Positions 25,894 to 34,497 of a stretch of DNA of 64,000 bases are shown in pieces (positions within the stretch are counted from its first letter, which is position 1; every line of letters begins with the position of its first letter). The position numbers were made by a program, and so were the translations under genes. The notes beneath the pieces were generated by a model. That model searched no databases, was not told the origin of the DNA, and saw only the letters and a list, made by a program, of their open reading frames with translations. This DNA comes from JAICMB01 sp035295125 (GTDB lineage: Bacteria > Acidobacteriota > Terriglobia > Bryobacterales > Bryobacteraceae), in the NCBI GenBank assembly GCA_035295125.1, contig DATGJP010000056.1, positions 62,001 through 126,000 on the forward strand, in the 5' to 3' direction.

Positions 25894-25920
25894 TAAATCG
25901 GGCTGTATGGGCGTCGATAA
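25894..25920 (+). promoter_or_regulatory. Sigma-28 (FliA) promoter for flaG-fliS
   Basis: TAAA (25894-25897), exactly 15 bases, then GTCGATAA (25913-25920). The FliA consensus is TAAA-N15-GCCGATAA, so one base differs. It lies between the nuoB stop and the flaG ribosome site GGAGG at 25931, fitting late flagellar expression. fliA and flgM are both in this window. Confidence 0.8.
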
Positions 25921-25939
25921 GAGAGATGGCGGAGGCCAT

Positions 25940-26227
25940 ATGAACATCACGCCCGTCAATCTCAACGCAGTCGCACCGGTCACGTCTCCAACGGATATTC
26001 CTCCGGAACAGAAGGCGGAACGAGCGAGGCTTGTGCAAGCTGTCAAAGCCATCAACCAGGCCAATATCTTTGGCGACAACAACGAGCTTACTTTCGTGTG
26101 GGACCGGAATGCTCATCGCGTGCTGATGCGGGTGGTCGACCGCGAGACGCACGACGTTGTGATGCAGGTTCCTCCCGACTATGTGCTGCAACTTTCGGAA
26201 CAACTTCAACCAAAGTCCTCGGGGTGA
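25940..26227 (+). CDS. flaG: FlaG-family flagellar protein
   Basis: 95 residues from the ATG at 25940, which follows GGAGG by four bases. A start at 25907 would lie inside the sigma-28 promoter. The C-terminal half has ELTFVWDRNAHRVLMRVVDR and VVMQVPPDYVLQL, the FlaG beta domain (residues about 45-90). FlaG proteins affect filament length. It is followed by fliS after 28 bases, the usual pairing, but flagellin and fliD are not adjacent. Confidence 0.85.
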   Translation: MNITPVNLNAVAPVTSPTDIPPEQKAERARLVQAVKAINQANIFGDNNELTFVWDRNAHRVLMRVVDRETHDVVMQVPPDYVLQLSEQLQPKSSG

Positions 26228-26255
26228 CTTCCGATAAGTGCTTTAGAGGACGCTC

Positions 26256-26708
26256 ATGAGCACTAACCCCTATCAGACTTACCTGCAGGATGAGATCCTG
26301 ACGGCCGACCCTGTTCGTTTAGTACAAATCCTTTACGGTGCAGCAATCGAAGCCGTTGGGAATGCCCGCCGGTTCCTTGAGGCGGGGGATATCCGGGATC
26401 GATCCACGGCAATCACTAAGGCACTGGAAATATTGACTGAACTGTCATCATCGCTGGATCACAAAAAAGGCGGCGAGTTGAGTGGTCAACTCGCCCAGTT
26501 ATACGACTACATGCAGCGCCGGCTGATCCTGGCAAATGCGCAACAGACGGACGGGCCGTTGGCAGAAGTGGAGCGTCTACTACGTACGCTGGATGAAGCC
26601 TGGCAACAAATCCTTCCGCAAGAGCATGCGATTTCGGTTACGGAACCGGAGTCCGTAGTCGAGGGCGGTGTGGGGACCGAAAAATACTCTCTGAGCTGTG
26701 CGTTCTAG
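26256..26708 (+). CDS. fliS: Flagellin export chaperone FliS
   Basis: 150 residues. The N-terminal NPYQTYLQDEILTADPVRLVQILY matches the FliS signature, followed by the four-helix bundle with LDHKKGGELSGQLAQLYDYMQRRL. FliS binds the C-terminus of flagellin to keep it unfolded before export. It shares the palindrome CTAG with the convergent flgM as overlapping stop codons. Confidence 0.92.
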   Translation: MSTNPYQTYLQDEILTADPVRLVQILYGAAIEAVGNARRFLEAGDIRDRSTAITKALEILTELSSSLDHKKGGELSGQLAQLYDYMQRRLILANAQQTDGPLAEVERLLRTLDEAWQQILPQEHAISVTEPESVVEGGVGTEKYSLSCAF

Positions 26709-26968
26709 CGCTTCAGCAAGTGCTCGTCAATTAGGCTGGCGGCGATCTCATCGCTCGAAACATGATACTCGCCGCGCGCTATCTGAAGCCGTAGTGCTTC
26801 CACTTTGGAAGTGCCGTGGCTCAGAGCGGACGCCATCTCGGATATGTGAGTCTCGTCGCCGGAAACGGGACTTTGCGATGCCGCCTGATTCTTCGTCTTG
26901 GCTCCGGCGGCCCCTGTCCGTTGCGCCTCATGCGTTTGCGGTGTTCGGTTCAGATCATCGATTCGCAT
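26705..26968 (-). CDS. flgM: Anti-sigma-28 factor FlgM
   Basis: 87 residues. The first half is disordered (Gln, Ala, Thr rich). The C-terminal sigma-binding part reads RLQIARGEYHVSSDEIAASLIDEHLL, the FlgM signature. It holds FliA inactive until the hook is complete and FlgM is exported. It is the last gene of the rod/ring operon and overlaps flgJ by 14 bases. Confidence 0.85.
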   Translation of the reverse strand: MRIDDLNRTPQTHEAQRTGAAGAKTKNQAASQSPVSGDETHISEMASALSHGTSKVEALRLQIARGEYHVSSDEIAASLIDEHLLKR

Positions 26969-27230
26969 CTTTACTCAATCCCGCCACAACCATCTTAGCG
27001 ATTCCTATTCCTCCGCCGTTTGCCAGCGCCTGAGCGAATTGTTGCATTCCCAATCCCATGATTGAGGAACTGTCGCCGGACTCGTCCGAGTCCCACGGAT
27101 GGGCGGACTGCAGCATCTGTTCCAGCATTAGTGCTTCGAAGTCCATTGCGGCGTGTCGGATCTTTTCGGGGCTGTCTTGCTGCTTCGGCGCCAGAGCAAC
27201 TGACGGGACGTCATTCATGGCATTCATCAA
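26955..27230 (-). CDS. flgJ: Rod-binding protein, FlgJ N-terminal type
   Basis: 91 residues. AAMDFEALMLEQMLQSA and a closing GGGIGIAKMVVAGL are the rod-binding domain of FlgJ. The muramidase domain of the enterobacterial protein is absent, as in many other phyla, so peptidoglycan must be opened by another enzyme. It overlaps flgI (ATGA) and flgM. Confidence 0.85.
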   Translation of the reverse strand: MMNAMNDVPSVALAPKQQDSPEKIRHAAMDFEALMLEQMLQSAHPWDSDESGDSSSIMGLGMQQFAQALANGGGIGIAKMVVAGLSKDANR

Positions 27231-28321
27231 ATCACCTCGATATCGCCGTTCAAGGCCCCGGACGCTCGCAGGTTCTGCAGGATTGCAATTACGTCCCTTG
27301 GCGTTGATCCGATGCCAATCAGTGCCTTGACGAGGTCTTCTACCGTTGCTCCGTCCCTCAGCACGACACTACGAGCCTTGTCCTCCTTAGCGCTCACAGT
27401 GGTCTCGGGGGTTACGGCGGTGTTGCCTTGGGATAATGGGGGCGGTTGGGATACGGCGTAGTTCGTTTTGATTTCCACGGTCAGTGCGCCATGCATAATT
27501 GACACGGGCGCGATTCTGACATCTTTTCCCATTACGATGGTTCCGGTCCTCTCGTTGATAATGATTTTGCCCGGGTGGTCGACCTCGATAGATAAGTTCT
27601 CGAGTTCTGCGAGAAACTCCACGGCGCGAGCTTTGTAGTTCGGAGGTGGCACTACCTCCACCAAAGCGGAATTCACTGCGTTAGCGACAGGACCGGCGGG
27701 AGATGTGAATTTCTCGTTGATAACGGATGCGACGCGCGCCGCTGTTGTAAAGTCAGCCTCGCGGAGTTGCAGTTTCAATTGTCCGCGTAGCGCCTCCGAA
27801 GGAGCGGCGCGTTCGATGATCGCGCCATTCGGTATTCTGCCCGCAGTCGGATGGTTCACCGTTTGATTATTGCCGCCCCGGCCCGCTACGAATCCCCCCG
27901 TCACAACCGAACCTTGTCCGACTGCATATGTGTGCCCATCTACTCCCGACAGTGAGGTCAGGATAAGCATGCCTCCCTGCAAATTCGTCGAATCTCCAAT
28001 GGCGGATACGGTTACGTCGATTCGCGTGCCGGGCTGAGCGAAAGGAGGCAAATTGGCAGTCACGAATACGGCTGCAGTGTTGCGGACCAGGATCGCTGTT
28101 GGCGCTACGGTTACCCCCATTCGGGTCAGGAGATTGGTGAGGCTCTGAGCGGAAAATACCGTTTGCCGCTTATCGCCTGTCCCATTCAATCCCACAACCA
28201 GGCCATAGCCGATTAGCTGGTTATCACGAACTCCCTCGAGCGTGATGATATCCTTCAGCCGTGTAGCCGCGTGCGCGGCGATCGAAATGAATAAAAACAA
28301 AGAGACAGTTTTGGACGACAT
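27227..28321 (-). CDS. flgI: Flagellar P-ring protein FlgI
   Basis: 364 residues with a signal peptide (VSLFLFISIAAHA). RLKDIITLEGVRDNQLIGYGLVVGLNGTGDK-type N-terminus and the DVTVSAIGDSTNLQGGMLILT core are diagnostic. It forms the periplasmic ring around the rod, which fits a Gram-negative envelope. It lies six bases from flgH and is coupled to flgJ. Confidence 0.95.
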   Translation of the reverse strand: MSSKTVSLFLFISIAAHAATRLKDIITLEGVRDNQLIGYGLVVGLNGTGDKRQTVFSAQSLTNLLTRMGVTVAPTAILVRNTAAVFVTANLPPFAQPGTRIDVTVSAIGDSTNLQGGMLILTSLSGVDGHTYAVGQGSVVTGGFVAGRGGNNQTVNHPTAGRIPNGAIIERAAPSEALRGQLKLQLREADFTTAARVASVINEKFTSPAGPVANAVNSALVEVVPPPNYKARAVEFLAELENLSIEVDHPGKIIINERTGTIVMGKDVRIAPVSIMHGALTVEIKTNYAVSQPPPLSQGNTAVTPETTVSAKEDKARSVVLRDGATVEDLVKALIGIGSTPRDVIAILQNLRASGALNGDIEVI

Positions 28322-28327
28322 TAGTTT

Positions 28328-29005
28328 CTAAAATGGCAGTAATCCCATAAGGAGCCTATAAAGAATGAACGGCCGCTTCACGGAATCCGCCACTACACCT
28401 TTCCCATTCACTTTCACTTCGAGCATTGCGATCTGGGATGAGCTGATCGAGTTGGCGGGTGTCAGGTCATCGGGCCGGACGATTCCGCGAACGGTAATGA
28501 CCTGATGCTCCGAATTGACCCCCAACTCCTTCCGGCCTTCGACCACGATGTTGCCGTTCGGTAGGACGGCCACAACTTGCGCCGTGAGAGTTGTTGTGAG
28601 AGTTGTCTGGCGCGAAGTCGTTCCCTGACCCTGAAGCGACTGCGTTCCGGTCATGTTTGCGAGATTTGCAAGTGGACCGGTCGCCTTGGTTTGGCCACCG
28701 AGGGCCGTGATGCCTGCGGCCGCCGCAGATTTTCGCGAAGTATTTGTGGCACCCGACGAGACTGCAGAGGTATTATCCAATACAACAATAGTGACGAGAT
28801 CATACAAACGGCCAGCTCGCAAATCTCTGAAACCGTTGGCTAGTGGCGCGGCCGCGGAATAAATCGAACCAGCGGATCTCTGCCCGGTGTCGGAGGAGCC
28901 TTGGCGGGCTCGCTCCAGGTACTGATCGAGAGGCGAAGGCGGCGCTGGCTTTTTTTCAGCGGCAGCGAGAATGGAGCATACACAGAGGAGCGTCAATCGT
29001 CTCAT
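28328..29005 (-). CDS. flgH: Flagellar L-ring protein FlgH
   Basis: 225 residues. A short signal sequence with two cysteines (LTLLCVCSILAA) could carry a lipobox, but the match is not clean. DLRAGRLYDLVTIVVLDNTSA and NGNIVVEGRKELGVNSE are family motifs. FlgH is the ring in the outer membrane. It overlaps flgA by ATGA. Confidence 0.93.
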   Translation of the reverse strand: MRRLTLLCVCSILAAAEKKPAPPSPLDQYLERARQGSSDTGQRSAGSIYSAAAPLANGFRDLRAGRLYDLVTIVVLDNTSAVSSGATNTSRKSAAAAGITALGGQTKATGPLANLANMTGTQSLQGQGTTSRQTTLTTTLTAQVVAVLPNGNIVVEGRKELGVNSEHQVITVRGIVRPDDLTPANSISSSQIAMLEVKVNGKGVVADSVKRPFILYRLLMGLLPF

Positions 29006-29889
29006 AACTTCACTGTTGCGTTGCCGCTGCCGGTCACGATCGCCTTCATCACACGGTGATTTTGAGGATTGACGAGCGCGATGGATTCTCCTCGCCAGCC
29101 GTTTGTGAGGGCAGTCGCAGTGAAGCTTACCGTCGCTGCGCCGCTCGTCGAGGACACCAACACGGTTTCGCCTTTCCTGACCTCGGGCGGATCCTCCAGA
29201 AGGTCGTTCGATAGCAGCATCCCGGCACGAGTTGTGCGCCTGATCGTTCGGCCGAGAACTTGGTTGAGCGAGTCAAGGCGAGGTGCAAAAGGATATAGAT
29301 TTCGTCGCACTATTTGCACATCATCGGCACTGACGATCGTTCGCCGGTTCAGCAACCGTGTGGCCACGACGGCCTGGCACATCAGGGAGATGCGAACTTT
29401 GACCCAGACCGCTATCGTGCTGTGCTGGGCATATTTGAGCCGCCCTCGCCAAATGATGGGCGTATCTGGTTCGTATCGGGACGGTGTGCCTAATCCGGAG
29501 CGAGGAAAGTCCAGTTGTCCACTCGGCACCGGGTCACGGGAATAATCGACTATTTCGATGCTGGCGCCGGGTAAGTTCAAGCCTGCTTCCAAAGCCTTCT
29601 GCAAAGGATCGGCTGACAGCGGTTGCACTGCCCGTTCAAAACAAATCGATGGTATTAACGCTTCGACCGGAATGTCGCGGCCCTTGGCGAATGCCGCAAG
29701 TTCCTGCCCGGTAAAGGTTCGGCGTGTTCCGGGAAGCGGTGCGAAGCCGATGTGCAAGTCGGGCTCCAGCACGCCGAACGCGATGACGTCCATGGCCACG
29801 TCGCGTGCCAGTATGAAGTCCCCATCAACCGCCCGGCATGCGGCAATCGAAGAAACTACCGACGCCGCAAACAACCAAATCAGTCTCAT
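29002..29889 (-). CDS. flgA: P-ring formation chaperone FlgA
   Basis: 295 residues with a signal peptide (IWLFAASVVSSIAACRA). The C-terminal SAF domain (about 170-290) has LLNRRTIVSADDVQIVRRNL and VLGRTIRRTTRAGMLLSNDL. It is longer at the N-terminus than the E. coli protein (about 220 residues). It assists assembly of FlgI. It overlaps flgG and flgH by four bases each. Confidence 0.9.
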   Translation of the reverse strand: MRLIWLFAASVVSSIAACRAVDGDFILARDVAMDVIAFGVLEPDLHIGFAPLPGTRRTFTGQELAAFAKGRDIPVEALIPSICFERAVQPLSADPLQKALEAGLNLPGASIEIVDYSRDPVPSGQLDFPRSGLGTPSRYEPDTPIIWRGRLKYAQHSTIAVWVKVRISLMCQAVVATRLLNRRTIVSADDVQIVRRNLYPFAPRLDSLNQVLGRTIRRTTRAGMLLSNDLLEDPPEVRKGETVLVSSTSGAATVSFTATALTNGWRGESIALVNPQNHRVMKAIVTGSGNATVKL

Positions 29890-30674
29890 CTCAGATTATT
29901 CACTTGTTGATACATGTCGTCGGCCGCCTTGACGACTTTGGAATTGGCTTCGTAAGCGCGCTGGCTGACAATCATGTTGATGAACTCTTCCACCACGCTC
30001 ACGTTTGAACCCTCGACGTAGCCTTGCATCAGGGTGCCGAGGCCTTCCTGGCCGCCCGGATTTCCGACCGTCGGTTCTCCGGACGCATCCGTTGGAGTGA
30101 AGAGATTCTGCCCAATGCTGTTCAAGCCGGCGGGATTGGCAAAGTTGGCAAGTTGAACCTGGCCGGCAACCTGGCTTGCGGTTTGACCAGGTTGCGTGTA
30201 GCTTACGGTGCCGTCCGGTGCGATCGTGATGCTCTGAGCCTGCGCAGGAATCGTAATTTGCGGCTCGATCGGATCGCCCTGAGCGGTGACGACATTCCCG
30301 TCGCGATCCAATTGAAACCCTCCGGCTCGCGTGTAAGCGAGCTCACCCGTGGGCCGGCGCACTTGGAAGAAGCCCTTGCCTTGGATTACGAGATCGAGTG
30401 GGTTGTCCGTCTCGGTAAAGTTGCCCTGCGCGAAGATGATCTCGTTGGCGGCCGGACGGGTTCCCAACCCGACTTGTAATCCGCTGGGCACAATGGTTTG
30501 AGAACCCGCGGCCGCACCGGGCTGAACGAAGCTTTGATACAGCAAATCCTGGAACTGTGTACGCCGCATCTTGAATCCATTGGTGTTGGCGTTCGCCAGG
30601 TTGTTGGCGATTGTATCCACATTCAACTGCTGGGCATTCATTCCGCTGGCAGCAGTATATAGAGCACGAATCAT
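29886..30674 (-). CDS. flgG: Flagellar distal rod protein FlgG
   Basis: 262 residues from the ATG at 30674, which follows GGAGGG. An upstream start at 30707 is not needed. ALYTAASGMNAQQLNVDTI and NNLANANTNGFKMRR are the rod/hook N-terminal motif, and EFINMIVSQRAYEANSKVVK the C-terminal one. It forms the part of the axle inside the L and P rings. Confidence 0.95.
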   Translation of the reverse strand: MIRALYTAASGMNAQQLNVDTIANNLANANTNGFKMRRTQFQDLLYQSFVQPGAAAGSQTIVPSGLQVGLGTRPAANEIIFAQGNFTETDNPLDLVIQGKGFFQVRRPTGELAYTRAGGFQLDRDGNVVTAQGDPIEPQITIPAQAQSITIAPDGTVSYTQPGQTASQVAGQVQLANFANPAGLNSIGQNLFTPTDASGEPTVGNPGGQEGLGTLMQGYVEGSNVSVVEEFINMIVSQRAYEANSKVVKAADDMYQQVNNLR

Positions 30675-30708
30675 AATTTCCCTCCAGTAATCTGAAGGCT
30701 CGCGCAAG

Positions 30709-31455
30709 TCATACTTTGGCGACCTCCTCCACGGCTTTTTGATTCATGTCGCCACCAATCGTGAGGGCATGCTGAAGCATCTCAAATTGACGGCTTACGG
30801 AAATCAAGCGGACAGCGGATTCCGCGGGTTGAACATTGGAAGTCTCGGTTTTTCCTTGTTGAACCGTCATTTGACCGAGATCAGCCGGCTTCCGATCGGA
30901 GACGGAGAGCTCGAAGTAATTCAAGCCGTGTTTTCGCAACGACGAGTCACTCTTCGCGTCGACGAGATCCAGTTGAGCCACGTCCTGTCCATTCTGGCGA
31001 ACCATACCTTCATTCGTGACTTCAACCGCGACCGCATTGTCGAGCGGAATATTCTTACCGTTGCGATCCTGGACCGCGAAACCCTCCTGGGTCTCGAGAT
31101 TTCCTCGAGATGAAATGCGAAAAGTTCCCCCTCTGGTCAGCAAGGGTCCGGAAGGAGAAGACGCGACGAAAAAGCCTCGGCCGGAAAGTGCTAAATCGAA
31201 AGGATTGGCAGTCGGATTCAGAACACCCTGCGATAAATCTGTCCATTGTCCTTCCACCACGGGAAGTACCGCACCGATACCACCATCGGTAGAATCCGCC
31301 GCTTCGGCCGAAAGATAGATGTTGTAGAACTCTTTGTCAGCCTTAAAGCCAGGCGAACCAGAATTTGCGATATTGTTCGCGAGCAAATCCAGTGTTTCCA
31401 GGCGCGATCGAAGCCCGCTTGAGGCGGCGGCTGTGAGTGAGTCCATAACCGCCAT
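30709..31455 (-). CDS. flgF: Flagellar rod protein FlgF
   Basis: 248 residues. LDLLANNIANSGSPGFKADK at the N-terminus and FEMLQHALTIGGDMNQKAVEEVAKV at the C-terminus mark a rod protein of the FlgF type. It is the first gene of the minus-strand rod/ring operon, 34 bases before flgG. It diverges from fliK over a 157-base gap. Confidence 0.88.
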   Translation of the reverse strand: MAVMDSLTAAASSGLRSRLETLDLLANNIANSGSPGFKADKEFYNIYLSAEAADSTDGGIGAVLPVVEGQWTDLSQGVLNPTANPFDLALSGRGFFVASSPSGPLLTRGGTFRISSRGNLETQEGFAVQDRNGKNIPLDNAVAVEVTNEGMVRQNGQDVAQLDLVDAKSDSSLRKHGLNYFELSVSDRKPADLGQMTVQQGKTETSNVQPAESAVRLISVSRQFEMLQHALTIGGDMNQKAVEEVAKV

Positions 31456-31531
31456 GCATCGTGCAATTCACACGCCTTAATCGAAAGGGTGCATAGTGCT
31501 GTAATTTCGCCGTAATGTTCTATTGTGGGAC

Positions 31532-31546
31532 GCGGGGTCGGTGCCA
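31532..31546 (-). promoter_or_regulatory. Possible sigma-54 promoter for the flgF operon
   Basis: On the minus strand TGGCAC (31546-31541), five bases, then CCGC (31535-31532). GG and GC are ten bases apart as sigma-54 requires, but the -12 box is CCGC and not TTGC. A second TGGCAC lies at 31574-31569 without a matching -12 GC. Weak candidate only. Confidence 0.3.
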
Positions 31547-31612
31547 AAAATGTGTCAGAACGGAACGTGTGCCAAATCAGTATCAGTCTTGACGATGCCG
31601 TTTAGACGTTAA

Positions 31613-34174
31613 ATGAGCGGGAATGCAGGCATCGCAAGAAATGGCGCAAAGCGTGCACTTCCGAGGAGCGTGATATTTGCGAGCGCACCGGCGGTTGTCC
31701 CGAACGTCTCTCCTCTTCCATCTTCTGGTGCGCTCGCGGCTGCCGGAGGTTTAGGTGTGGCCGCCGTGAAACTAGACGGTTCACTTCCGGGGAGCATTGC
31801 CGAAGTTTTTCTCAGCCTACTGACTGGAATAGCCGACGTCCCCGAGCACAATGTTCGAAGCACCGCGGCGGAAAAGACGCTTGAGTCTGGCTCAAAGCAG
31901 AGATCGGAGCGGGTGCAGAGGACAATCCCACACGGTACGGTCTCAAACGCGAGTACCTTGGCCGCGCCCGTGTATTCATTCCCGATTATAGAGCCACAGG
32001 GAGCGCCCATTAAGGACCCGTCGCCCACGGTCGCTTCCAATTTTCCTCTTGCAAAACCCGTTGCTTTGTCCACGACCATCGACAAGGCTGCAATAGACGT
32101 TTCGTCAACGGCGCGGTTGGAAACGAGAGTAGCCAGCGCGCCTGTCCCAGAAGCCGCGCTCGCATTTGCGCTACGGCTTGTTGACACCATGCCATTGCGG
32201 TCTTCGGCGATAGCTTCGACAGATTCTCACACAATCGTAAAGCCTGGTTCTGATTCTCGGCCGGCGGTGGAGCAGCCACAATCTCCGACTCCTGAAAGCG
32301 CTACCCGCACCAATCTCAATTCCGCGGAACACGAGTCAACCATAAGCGGAGCGATCGAGCCTGCTCGAATGTCTCAGGCCGAAAAGGTCGTCCCGGAGAG
32401 GTTCTTCGCTTCGAGCATCTCTTCTCGCCCGACAAGCGATACACCTCCACTGGGCGCGGATTGCGGGGATGAGAAGGTTTTCGGGTTTCAGAAAGATACT
32501 GCCAATGGCAGCAGTGGGAACTCAATCAGAACCAGTATTACGTCAACTCCTAGGTATGTACGCGAAGCCGGGGTGAATCCAACGGGTAGCAGTGATTTGC
32601 GGGAGTCGCTCCGCGCAGGGTCCTCACTCGTCGTAACGAGTAACGCACCCGTCAAGAACTCTGGCGGGCCGCAGACGCCGAGGGTAACTCGACCTGTAGA
32701 ATCCGCCCCCATGAGCGGCGCCCTCCAACCCGGGGTCACTTCATCTGCGACCGTGACAGTGACACAGCAAGACAATGCTGGGGCGTCCACAGCAGCCCAT
32801 GTCACTCCGCAAATTATGCCGCGCCCTGAGGAGAGAGTGACCCAGGGATTCTCAGGCCCGCCGGACGCACTCGGAGTTCCGCCACCGAGTTCGGAAGGTG
32901 CTGAAGACACTCCTCCTGAAACGTCGATACCCGCCCAACCTACGTTAGCGGCGACGAGCCAACGTCTGATGAGGGAGCGCCCCGTAACCGGTATTGGTTC
33001 CGGGCTCTCATATTCGGAAAAGCTCTCAATGCCGCGAGTAAACTTTTGGAGCACATGGCCGAGCTACGGACCCCCAAAAACTCTGGACGGTATTGGCGAT
33101 CCCGAGGTGCCGCGTTCAGTCAAGCCCTTACCGGAGTTCACGCCACCCCCTCAGTCGCGCTCGGAGAACAAGTCCGCGATCGATTCTACACAAATGAGAG
33201 CAGACTCACCATCGCGCGCGGCGGCTGTTTCCTCGATCGCTGGACTCCCGGGTCCAATCAGGTTATCGGCGCAGCTCGATAGCGAGGGCACAACTCGCCC
33301 ATCGGACGAGCCTGCTGGTGTGCAGGCATCATTGCTTACTCCGCGAGAACCGATCGAGCCATTTCGGGTTTCGAAAGAATCCGCTTCCGCCCCTAATCAA
33401 CAGAGCGACCCGATTCCGTTCGGGAAGGTATACCGTCTCGAACAAAGCGGCTCTTTTTCACAGATGTTTCGCAAAGAACCAAGCTTTAACGCCGCCCCTT
33501 CTTCAGCCATGCCAGCTACTGATGACAGCGGTCCGGCATGGCATTTGCCCGAGCAACCAGACTCGAAACCTGGAGTGAAGAGCACTAAAACACAGTTCCC
33601 ACCCGGGAACAGCGATTTGGAGGGAGATGCTGCGTTACCGGCGCGGGCAAGTCTCGTATTCCCGGAGTCCATCCCTCCGAAGGATTCTCATATCGAGGCC
33701 GACAAAGCCCCGATAACCCAGCACCCTGCCGTCTCTTTGCCCGATCTTCCAGCCACCAATGCTGTTTCGCACGCGTCGCCCATCAACGATATCTCCGTTC
33801 GAGTGGCATCGGAGGAATCGCCGCCTGTGGATGTCCGGCTTGTGGACCGTGAAGGCTCCATCCGGGTTGCCGTACGGACGCCCGACGCCGACCTCGCACG
33901 AAACATGCAAGCGGGGTTGAACGACCTCGTGCAGCGCCTCGAGCACAAGGGGTTCCAGACGGAGGCATGGTCACCGTCGGCGACTCCCATAAAAACCCAC
34001 GACGGTTCACTCCAAGGTGATCGAAGCCCTCATGCCGATACGGGCGGAGGGTCCTTCGATGGGTCCGCCGGAAACCAACAGGCCCACGACCGGGAAAACG
34101 GTCGCAATAGACCCAAGTGGGTGAACGAATTGGAGCGAAGTATTTCAACAGATGAAGGAGGATATGAATCATGA
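31613..34174 (+). CDS. fliK: Flagellar hook-length control protein FliK
   Basis: 853 residues, very long for the family. About 700 residues are low-complexity and rich in Ser, Pro, Thr and Ala, as expected for the disordered molecular-ruler part. The C-terminal domain (about 715-790) has VDVRLVDREGSIRVAVRTPD and a helix DLVQRLEHKGFQTEAW, matching the Flg_hook domain that switches export specificity. Its stop overlaps flgD by ATGA, the usual fliK-flgD-flgE order. The call rests on that domain and context, since the N-terminal part has no conserved sequence. Confidence 0.8.
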   Translation: MSGNAGIARNGAKRALPRSVIFASAPAVVPNVSPLPSSGALAAAGGLGVAAVKLDGSLPGSIAEVFLSLLTGIADVPEHNVRSTAAEKTLESGSKQRSERVQRTIPHGTVSNASTLAAPVYSFPIIEPQGAPIKDPSPTVASNFPLAKPVALSTTIDKAAIDVSSTARLETRVASAPVPEAALAFALRLVDTMPLRSSAIASTDSHTIVKPGSDSRPAVEQPQSPTPESATRTNLNSAEHESTISGAIEPARMSQAEKVVPERFFASSISSRPTSDTPPLGADCGDEKVFGFQKDTANGSSGNSIRTSITSTPRYVREAGVNPTGSSDLRESLRAGSSLVVTSNAPVKNSGGPQTPRVTRPVESAPMSGALQPGVTSSATVTVTQQDNAGASTAAHVTPQIMPRPEERVTQGFSGPPDALGVPPPSSEGAEDTPPETSIPAQPTLAATSQRLMRERPVTGIGSGLSYSEKLSMPRVNFWSTWPSYGPPKTLDGIGDPEVPRSVKPLPEFTPPPQSRSENKSAIDSTQMRADSPSRAAAVSSIAGLPGPIRLSAQLDSEGTTRPSDEPAGVQASLLTPREPIEPFRVSKESASAPNQQSDPIPFGKVYRLEQSGSFSQMFRKEPSFNAAPSSAMPATDDSGPAWHLPEQPDSKPGVKSTKTQFPPGNSDLEGDAALPARASLVFPESIPPKDSHIEADKAPITQHPAVSLPDLPATNAVSHASPINDISVRVASEESPPVDVRLVDREGSIRVAVRTPDADLARNMQAGLNDLVQRLEHKGFQTEAWSPSATPIKTHDGSLQGDRSPHADTGGGSFDGSAGNQQAHDRENGRNRPKWVNELERSISTDEGGYES

Positions 34175-34485
34175 ACTGGGCTCCGGTCACCGGTTCCGGG
34201 AGTGTCATAGGAGCGACCCCCGCAACAACGACACAGAACCCGGCGGGCACTGACGACCTGGCCAACGAGCAAACGTTTCTGAAGCTCTTCGTTGCGCAGC
34301 TACAAAACCAGGATCCGGCGAATCCGCAGGATCCCACTCAATTCGTGGCACAACTCGCGCAGTTCAGTGAACTGGAACAGATATTGCAAATGCGGCAGGA
34401 CCTTGACGCGCTTCGACAGGCGACCCCGCCAGCCTCGAGTGGACAAACCAGCTCGCAAGACTCAGGTCCAATTCAGAAAACTTAG
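34171..34485 (+). CDS. flgD: Hook-cap protein FlgD, N-terminal part only
   Basis: 104 residues. FLKLFVAQLQNQDPANPQDP and FVAQLAQFSELEQILQM are the FlgD N-terminal signature. Typical FlgD is about 220-230 residues and adds Tudor-like and fibronectin-type domains. Here the chain ends in a Ser/Gln tail, and the next gene starts 12 bases later, so there is no room for a split second half. It is probably a natural short FlgD needed for hook assembly. Confidence 0.88.
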   Translation: MNWAPVTGSGSVIGATPATTTQNPAGTDDLANEQTFLKLFVAQLQNQDPANPQDPTQFVAQLAQFSELEQILQMRQDLDALRQATPPASSGQTSSQDSGPIQKT

Positions 34486-34497
34486 GAGTGAAAGGCT

